17,586 nt of DNA from an uncultured Oscillospiraceae bacterium (GTDB taxonomy: Bacteria; Bacillota; Clostridia; Oscillospirales; Oscillospiraceae). The notes beneath the pieces were generated by a model. That model was given only the letters and a program-made list of their open reading frames with translations, was not told where the DNA came from and did not search any database. The first letter of the stretch is position 1. The number at the start of each line of letters is the position of its first letter. The position numbers and the translations under genes are program-made. Below, one piece after another: positions 13,645 to 17,586 of the stretch. The stretch lies in contig CALDMA010000269.1 in assembly GCA_937915075.1 (NCBI GenBank), forward strand, positions 1-17,586. The letters are read 5' to 3'.

Positions 13645-14334
13645 TTAAAGGCCCTCCTTTCCGATCTGAAAATATTCCCGCATGATCTGATAGTCTCCCG
13701 CCCAGATCAGCATTCCGGCGATGATATAGGTTCGGTTGCGTTCCAGAACCTTGCTGCCAGTTCCCAGCTCCGCCATGATCTGACTGGCCGGGAGACATTT
13801 TGTTTTCTTAACCGCCGCCACCCGCTCCGGCCGCTGGATCAGCCAGCGGACGACCTCCAGACAAGCCCGTTTTGTCCGGCCAAACTTTGGCGACGATTTC
13901 GGCAGGTTGAAAAAAGAAATATTGAATTCGTCCAGTTCCTGCCGAAGCGCACTGATCTCCAGCGCAGCATCCGACACCATAGGGACTGGATCTTCGATTT
14001 CAAAGAGGACTTCGCCGCCGTGGTCATCCTGCGTACTGAGGGTACTGAAGGGCACGTACTTGGCATTTCTGCTCTCCTTGCGCAAAAGATCTGTGACCCG
14101 GTTTTGAATAGCTGCGGCAGCAAGGGCCTGAAAGGAGCCTTTCTCCGGGCGATAGGCGGTGATGGCATCATTAAAGGCGATCAGCGCCTCGGAATAGGCG
14201 TCGTCATGGCAGTCTACAAACCGCCCCGCCGCCTTGGAAGCACAGCGACGGATAAACAGGTCGTTTTCCGTCAAAAAGGTTTCCCGTATCTGCGGGTCCT
14301 GTTGGGCCAGCAGAAGCTGTTCCGTTTCATTCAT
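13645..14334 (-). CDS. sigI: RNA polymerase sigma factor SigI
   Basis: A 229-residue sigma factor of the SigI group. Residues about 20-90 are region 2, with DDAYSEALIAFNDAITAYRPEKG and IQNRVTDLLRKESR, which bind core polymerase and the -10 element. The C-terminal SigI-specific helix-turn-helix is about 165-222 (CLPASQIMAELGTGSKVLER, then RTYIIAGMLIWAGDYQIMREYF). Standard sigma-70 region 4 is absent, as expected for the family. SigI is held at the membrane by RsgI, encoded next in the operon. In Bacillus it serves heat or envelope stress; in cellulolytic clostridia it controls extracellular polysaccharide-degrading proteins. GGAGGG lies eight bases before the ATG. A SigA-like promoter and a SigI-like promoter lie upstream, pointing to autoregulation. 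Confidence 0.93.
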   Translation of the reverse strand: MNETEQLLLAQQDPQIRETFLTENDLFIRRCASKAAGRFVDCHDDAYSEALIAFNDAITAYRPEKGSFQALAAAAIQNRVTDLLRKESRNAKYVPFSTLSTQDDHGGEVLFEIEDPVPMVSDAALEISALRQELDEFNISFFNLPKSSPKFGRTKRACLEVVRWLIQRPERVAAVKKTKCLPASQIMAELGTGSKVLERNRTYIIAGMLIWAGDYQIMREYFQIGKEGL

Positions 14335-14378
14335 ACTGCCGTCCCTCCAGTTCCGCAGTTTTACGCGATTGCAGAAAT

Positions 14379-14407
14379 AAAATAGCGGAAAACGACAGTC
14401 CTGTCAA
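14379..14407 (-). promoter_or_regulatory. SigA-type promoter of sigI-rsgI
   Basis: Minus strand: perfect -35 TTGACA (14402-14407), 17-base spacer, -10 TATTTT (14379-14384). The start codon is about 38 bases past the expected transcription start. It would supply basal SigI and RsgI. Confidence 0.65.
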
Positions 14408-14459
14408 GCAGTTGGCCCGCAAGATACCTCCATACTTAGCTTTGAAATCGTTGTTTTTA

Positions 14460-14489
14460 TATACGCAGCGGGTCGAAACCTTTTGGGGG
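14460..14489 (-). promoter_or_regulatory. Predicted SigI-dependent promoter of sigI-rsgI
   Basis: Minus strand: CCCCCAA (14483-14489), 17-base spacer, CGTATA (14460-14465). The CCC-rich -35 and CGWA-type -10 agree with published SigI promoters. The same two elements with the same spacing occur twice more in this window, each before a gene. Located upstream of the SigA promoter, it would add a positive feedback loop. Confidence 0.7.
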
Positions 14490-14510
14490 AGGTAAAAAAT
14501 ATTTCCTCTG

Positions 14511-14540
14511 CCCCCAAGAGAAGCACACTTAGCTCGTATA
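14511..14540 (+). promoter_or_regulatory. Predicted SigI-dependent promoter of the SLH hydrolase gene
   Basis: CCCCCAA (14511-14517), 17-base spacer, CGTATA (14535-14540). It is the divergent mirror of the sigI promoter: the two -35 elements face away from a 21-base AT-rich centre (14490-14510). Transcription should start near 14547, about 33 bases before the ATG. No SigA promoter is evident for this gene. Confidence 0.7.
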
Positions 14541-14579
14541 CATGGTTGAAATAAGACCAATGAGAGGAATGATGTTACG

Positions 14580-15839
14580 ATGAGAGTAAAGCCTTTTCAT
14601 GTGCTGCTGGCGGGCGTACTGCTCATTTCCGCACTGAGCGTTCCCGCATCTGCCGCATATGTGCCCTTTTCGGATGTGGCTGATTCAGCATGGTATTACA
14701 AATCCGTGGAGCGGGTCTATGAGGAAGACTGGATGAACGGCACAGGAAACGACCGTTTCAGTCCCGATGATTCTTTGACCCGCGCTATGCTGGCAGTGAT
14801 CCTCTGGCGAATAGAAGGCTGTCCAACCACCGGACAGCCCGCAATATTCACGGATACCGCGCCGAATGATTGGTTTGCGGGCGGGCTTTCCTGGTGTGCC
14901 GAAAAAGGATTATTTGCGGGCTATCCGAACGGCAGTTTCGGCCCTGATGATGCCGTGACGCGGGAACAGCTTGCTATCGTGTTCTTCCGGTACGCTGAAA
15001 AAACAGGAGCCGTACCAAGCGGTCAAGTGGGTCACACGACCTTCAAAAATGGCTGCCCTTGGGCGGCGGATGCCTGTGATTGGGCCAACGAGCATGGCTT
15101 ATTTACAGACGCCATGGGCGCCCTTGACCTGTGTGCGCCTGCCAGCCGCGCCGAAATCGCCTATCTGCTGGATCAGTATTTTCCATCCGAAAAAGCTGTT
15201 CCTACCTTGACAGAAAACAGCTTCGGCTCCATGGGGTATCTATTGTATACGCCTGCCGACCCGCAGCCCGATATGCCGCTGATCGTCTATCTGCACGGCG
15301 GTCACGGCAAGGGAAGCGACCTGTCCGTCCTCACCGGCACAGACGGGTTTCCACAGTATCTGGCAGATGGTCTGCTGGGGGAAGTCCCGGCGTATGTACT
15401 GATCCCCCAACTTCCCGCAGACCAGCGGGGATGGAAGCCCGCTGCGGAGACAGTCATGCAGCTGATCAACAAGGTCTGCGAAGAAAATCACATTGACTGC
15501 AGCCGCATCAGCCTTACCGGGCACAGCATGGGCGGCACCGGGACATGGGATCTGGCGCTGACCTATCCTGATGTATTTTCCCGCATCGCTCCCATGAGCG
15601 GCAGCGTGGATACTACGCCGGAAACCCTTGCAATCCTCGGAAATACACCGGTATGGGCTTTCGTGGGCGAGGATGATGCGGTGGTCAAGCCGGAGTCCTC
15701 GGAACGGCTGATTGCCGCGCTGGAACAGCAAAACGCGGATGCGCAAATCACTGTTTTCCCGGAAACCGATCATGTTGGCGTACCGCAGAAGGCATGGCTG
15801 GAGCATGGTGCGGAACTGCTGAACTGGCTGCTTGCCTGA
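14580..15839 (+). CDS. Exported S-layer-homology alpha/beta-hydrolase (putative esterase)
   Basis: A 419-residue protein. Residues 1-25 are a signal peptide ending ASA. Three SLH repeats occupy about 27-203 (FSDVADSAWYYKSVERVYEE; FTDTAPNDWFAGGLSWCAEKG; the weaker third near CPWAADACDWANEHGLF), which normally pin proteins to secondary wall polymer. The rest (about 213-419) is an alpha/beta-hydrolase of the feruloyl-esterase/dienelactone-hydrolase/PHB-depolymerase type. It has oxyanion region YLHGGHGKG, nucleophile elbow GHSMGG (Ser316), probable Asp366 in GEDDAVV and His398 in ETDHVGV, so the triad is complete. It probably cleaves ester links in plant polysaccharide or another polymer at the cell surface; the substrate is unknown. 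AGAGG lies 12 bases before the ATG, somewhat far. The gene is divergent from sigI under a matching promoter. Confidence 0.88.
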   Translation: MRVKPFHVLLAGVLLISALSVPASAAYVPFSDVADSAWYYKSVERVYEEDWMNGTGNDRFSPDDSLTRAMLAVILWRIEGCPTTGQPAIFTDTAPNDWFAGGLSWCAEKGLFAGYPNGSFGPDDAVTREQLAIVFFRYAEKTGAVPSGQVGHTTFKNGCPWAADACDWANEHGLFTDAMGALDLCAPASRAEIAYLLDQYFPSEKAVPTLTENSFGSMGYLLYTPADPQPDMPLIVYLHGGHGKGSDLSVLTGTDGFPQYLADGLLGEVPAYVLIPQLPADQRGWKPAAETVMQLINKVCEENHIDCSRISLTGHSMGGTGTWDLALTYPDVFSRIAPMSGSVDTTPETLAILGNTPVWAFVGEDDAVVKPESSERLIAALEQQNADAQITVFPETDHVGVPQKAWLEHGAELLNWLLA

Positions 15840-15854
15840 TTTTTTCGGCAGCAT

Positions 15855-15884
15855 CCCCCAAGATTTCCGTATCCCGTGCGTATA
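15855..15884 (+). promoter_or_regulatory. Predicted SigI-dependent promoter of the FGE-fold gene
   Basis: CCCCCAA (15855-15861), 17-base spacer, CGTATA (15879-15884), the third copy of the motif, placed in the short gap after the SLH hydrolase gene. The expected transcription start is about 35 bases before the ATG, matching the layout of the copy at 14511. Confidence 0.7.
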
Positions 15885-15926
15885 TAGAGGCAGAGCAACC
15901 AAATACACACTTTGGAGGAAAACAAT

Positions 15927-17537
15927 ATGCGAGCATCAAAACGTATCACAGCCCTGCTGTCAGCCGCGCTCATCGTGCTGACTGTTCTGCCCACATCTGC
16001 TGCGGCGGCGAAAAAGCCGAAGATTGAGGATGATGGGATGAATATGTTCGACAAGAGCGATTTCATCGAGAAGGAGCAGCCGGAACTGACGGAGGAAACC
16101 AAACAGCTGATTTCCCTCTACAAGCGCAAGCCGACAGAGGAAAACTATCTCAATCTGCGTGCCGAGGTCATCAAGAACTATGATGCCGTGCTCGTCCGCA
16201 AGGAGGCGAAGCTGGCGGAACTGAAGGAGGAAACCGCAGGCAAGCCCGGCGGCGAAGCCAAGGTTGCTGAAATGGAAGAAATCGTGCAGGAGATGTACGA
16301 AACTTATTGGAACCGCATCAACAGCAGTATGCTCCGTTTCACCGATTCCCGACTCCTGAACTGGAAAGTAGCCAACGCCTACCAGTATGACTACATCCCT
16401 GTCATGGGTGCGGGCACCACGGTCTATGTGGGGCGCACTCCTGTCACCAACGCGCAGTATGCCGCATTCGTTTCTGAAACAGGCTATCCTGCCCCCTCCA
16501 ACTGGACGGATGGCGCTTATCCCGACGGAGAGGGCGATTTCCCCGTGAATAATGTGTCCGCCGAGGACGCCGAAGCCTACTGCGACTGGCTGACGGAGTG
16601 CGACGGGGTAAATACCTATCGCCTGCCCAACGAAAGCGAGTGGGAGCTGGCAGCTGGTCACATGCCTAAAGACGCTGACTTCAACTGCGGCGTGAATGAT
16701 GGCCGCACCTCTGTTGAGGAGTATGCCAAGGTGACCCGCGGCGCTCACGGCGCAGTGGACTTCTGGGGCAATGTGTGGGAGTGGACGACCACTGTTCGTG
16801 GGGACGGTTCCTTGGGCGTCAAAGGCGGCGCTTGGGATTCCGCCCGCACCGACTGCCGCACGGAATACCGCAAGGAGGGTCGGGACGTCTCTCAGGGCTA
16901 TGAGGATGTGGGCTTCCGTGTCATCCAGATTCTAAACGGCGAGGAGCCGGAGCAGAAGGTGGAACTGGCAACGCTGGCTTCTCCCGCTATGGTATCCGCC
17001 GTTTCCACCACACCGGACAGTATCACGCTAAGTTGGCAGGCTGTGGAGGGTGCAACAGAGTATCAGCTTTTCACCTATGACGCCGCCACCGACCATATCG
17101 AAATGCTGGGGACAACGGCTGATACCGCCGTTGTGATGGACGGTCTGGAGCCCGGCAGCACCCACCGTTACATCGTGCAGCCTATCTCCTATGTGGAGAT
17201 TGCCGACAATGTGTCCGGGGAAAACAGCGTAGGCGCGACCTGCGGGGATGCTCCGACTGCGGCTGTAATGCCCGCAGTCTCCTATGACGCAGAGAACGGC
17301 AGCCTGACACTTTCGTGGCAGGGGGTGGAAGGTGTCGAGACTTACTATATCTACCGCTACCATCCTGATGCCAACATGCTCTCCACGCCCAAAACCGTCA
17401 GCGGCAAGACCTCCTATACCTACCGGCAGGGCGCAGCTGATTCCGAGGCCAGTTACCTCGTCACTACGGAACAGATGTCCAGCCGGAAGTATTACGACGG
17501 TGCAGGTGCGATTTCCGTTGTGTTCCCGAATTCCTAA
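15927..17537 (+). CDS. Exported formylglycine-enzyme-fold protein with two fibronectin-III-like domains
   Basis: A 536-residue protein. The ATG is fixed by GGAGG eight bases upstream; a TTG five codons earlier is rejected because it overlaps that site. Residues 1-27 are a signal peptide (ending SAAAA), then a charged, probably helical region to about 150. Residues about 160-334 are an FGE/SUMF1-type domain: VYVGRTPVTNAQYAAF, TYRLPNESEWELAAG, GAVDFWGNVWEWT, KGGAWDSARTDCRTEYR and DVGFRV. The paired catalytic cysteines of true formylglycine-generating enzymes are not present in the usual places; only Cys310 lies in that loop, and the residue after GGAW is Asp. It may therefore be a binding version of this lectin-like fold. 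Two Fn3-like domains follow (about 352-437 and 447-534; ITLSWQAVEGATEY, LTLSWQGVEGVETY). No wall anchor is seen. Confidence 0.87.
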   Translation: MRASKRITALLSAALIVLTVLPTSAAAAKKPKIEDDGMNMFDKSDFIEKEQPELTEETKQLISLYKRKPTEENYLNLRAEVIKNYDAVLVRKEAKLAELKEETAGKPGGEAKVAEMEEIVQEMYETYWNRINSSMLRFTDSRLLNWKVANAYQYDYIPVMGAGTTVYVGRTPVTNAQYAAFVSETGYPAPSNWTDGAYPDGEGDFPVNNVSAEDAEAYCDWLTECDGVNTYRLPNESEWELAAGHMPKDADFNCGVNDGRTSVEEYAKVTRGAHGAVDFWGNVWEWTTTVRGDGSLGVKGGAWDSARTDCRTEYRKEGRDVSQGYEDVGFRVIQILNGEEPEQKVELATLASPAMVSAVSTTPDSITLSWQAVEGATEYQLFTYDAATDHIEMLGTTADTAVVMDGLEPGSTHRYIVQPISYVEIADNVSGENSVGATCGDAPTAAVMPAVSYDAENGSLTLSWQGVEGVETYYIYRYHPDANMLSTPKTVSGKTSYTYRQGAADSEASYLVTTEQMSSRKYYDGAGAISVVFPNS

Positions 17538-17586
17538 AGCGTTCACCAACGCAGGTTAAAGCCAAAAGCCTTTTTATTGACTGTTA

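Noticed and set aside
12588..14579. 8-bp direct repeat ATGTTACG at both ends of rsgI-sigI, as a transposition target duplication
   Set aside because: No transposase or terminal inverted repeats; a repeat of 8 bases found after the fact is easily chance.
17539..17586. Terminator after the FGE-fold gene
   Set aside because: The GCGTT/AACGC hairpin (17539-17552) has only 5 bp and no adjacent T-run; the later TTTTTATT has no matching stem before the window ends.
1..17586. CRISPR array, insertion sequence, integrase or rRNA
   Set aside because: No regularly spaced repeats, no transposase or recombinase motifs and no rRNA-like sequence were found.

Overview
The window looks like chromosome from a high-GC, spore-forming, gut-type Clostridium relative (Oscillospiraceae/Ruminococcaceae-like). 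This is an inference from GC-rich codon use with frequent GTG starts and strong GGAGG ribosome sites, from Firmicutes families (DacF-type carboxypeptidase, GerMN lipoprotein, SigI/RsgI, SLH protein), and from a proofreading-dead DNA polymerase I.

Positions 1-11,500 are compact, GC-rich core genome. On the minus strand lie the 5' part of an ApgM-type phosphoglycerate mutase and a D-Ala-D-Ala carboxypeptidase. A divergent, translationally coupled plus-strand operon follows: ComEA-like helix-hairpin-helix protein, OmpR-type response regulator, HAMP histidine kinase and GerMN lipoprotein. It ends at a hairpin terminator shared with a convergent MFS transporter. A divergent promoter region then drives polA-rimI-tsaD, three genes joined by ATGA overlaps and closed by a clear terminator.

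Positions 11,500-12,590 hold no confident protein gene. They contain a DnaA-box cluster ending a doubtful small reading frame, a terminator-like hairpin, and a strong promoter. Behind that promoter are a truncated tRNA-Thr(CGU) copy, a complete tRNA-Thr(CGU) with encoded CCA, and a UUCG-loop terminator. Beyond the tRNA are a perfect 20-bp inverted repeat and a stretch with no recognisable gene. The tRNA appears to mark the edge of an accessory segment, because base composition to its right is visibly less GC-rich.

Positions 12,591-17,537 are the most interesting part: a self-contained SigI/RsgI cell-surface regulon. sigI-rsgI (minus strand) encodes an alternative sigma factor and its membrane anti-sigma factor. 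The RsgI outer region carries a duplicated 41-residue motif on a Ser/Thr/Pro-rich linker. Divergently lie an exported SLH-domain alpha/beta-hydrolase and an exported formylglycine-enzyme-fold protein with two fibronectin-III-like domains. The sequence CCCCCAA-N17-CGTATA occurs three times: upstream of sigI, upstream of the SLH hydrolase and upstream of the FGE-fold gene, each time on the matching strand and with identical spacing. It resembles the CCC-rich -35 and CGWA -10 of known SigI promoters. The proposal is that an extracellular signal sensed by RsgI releases SigI, which activates its own operon and two surface proteins.
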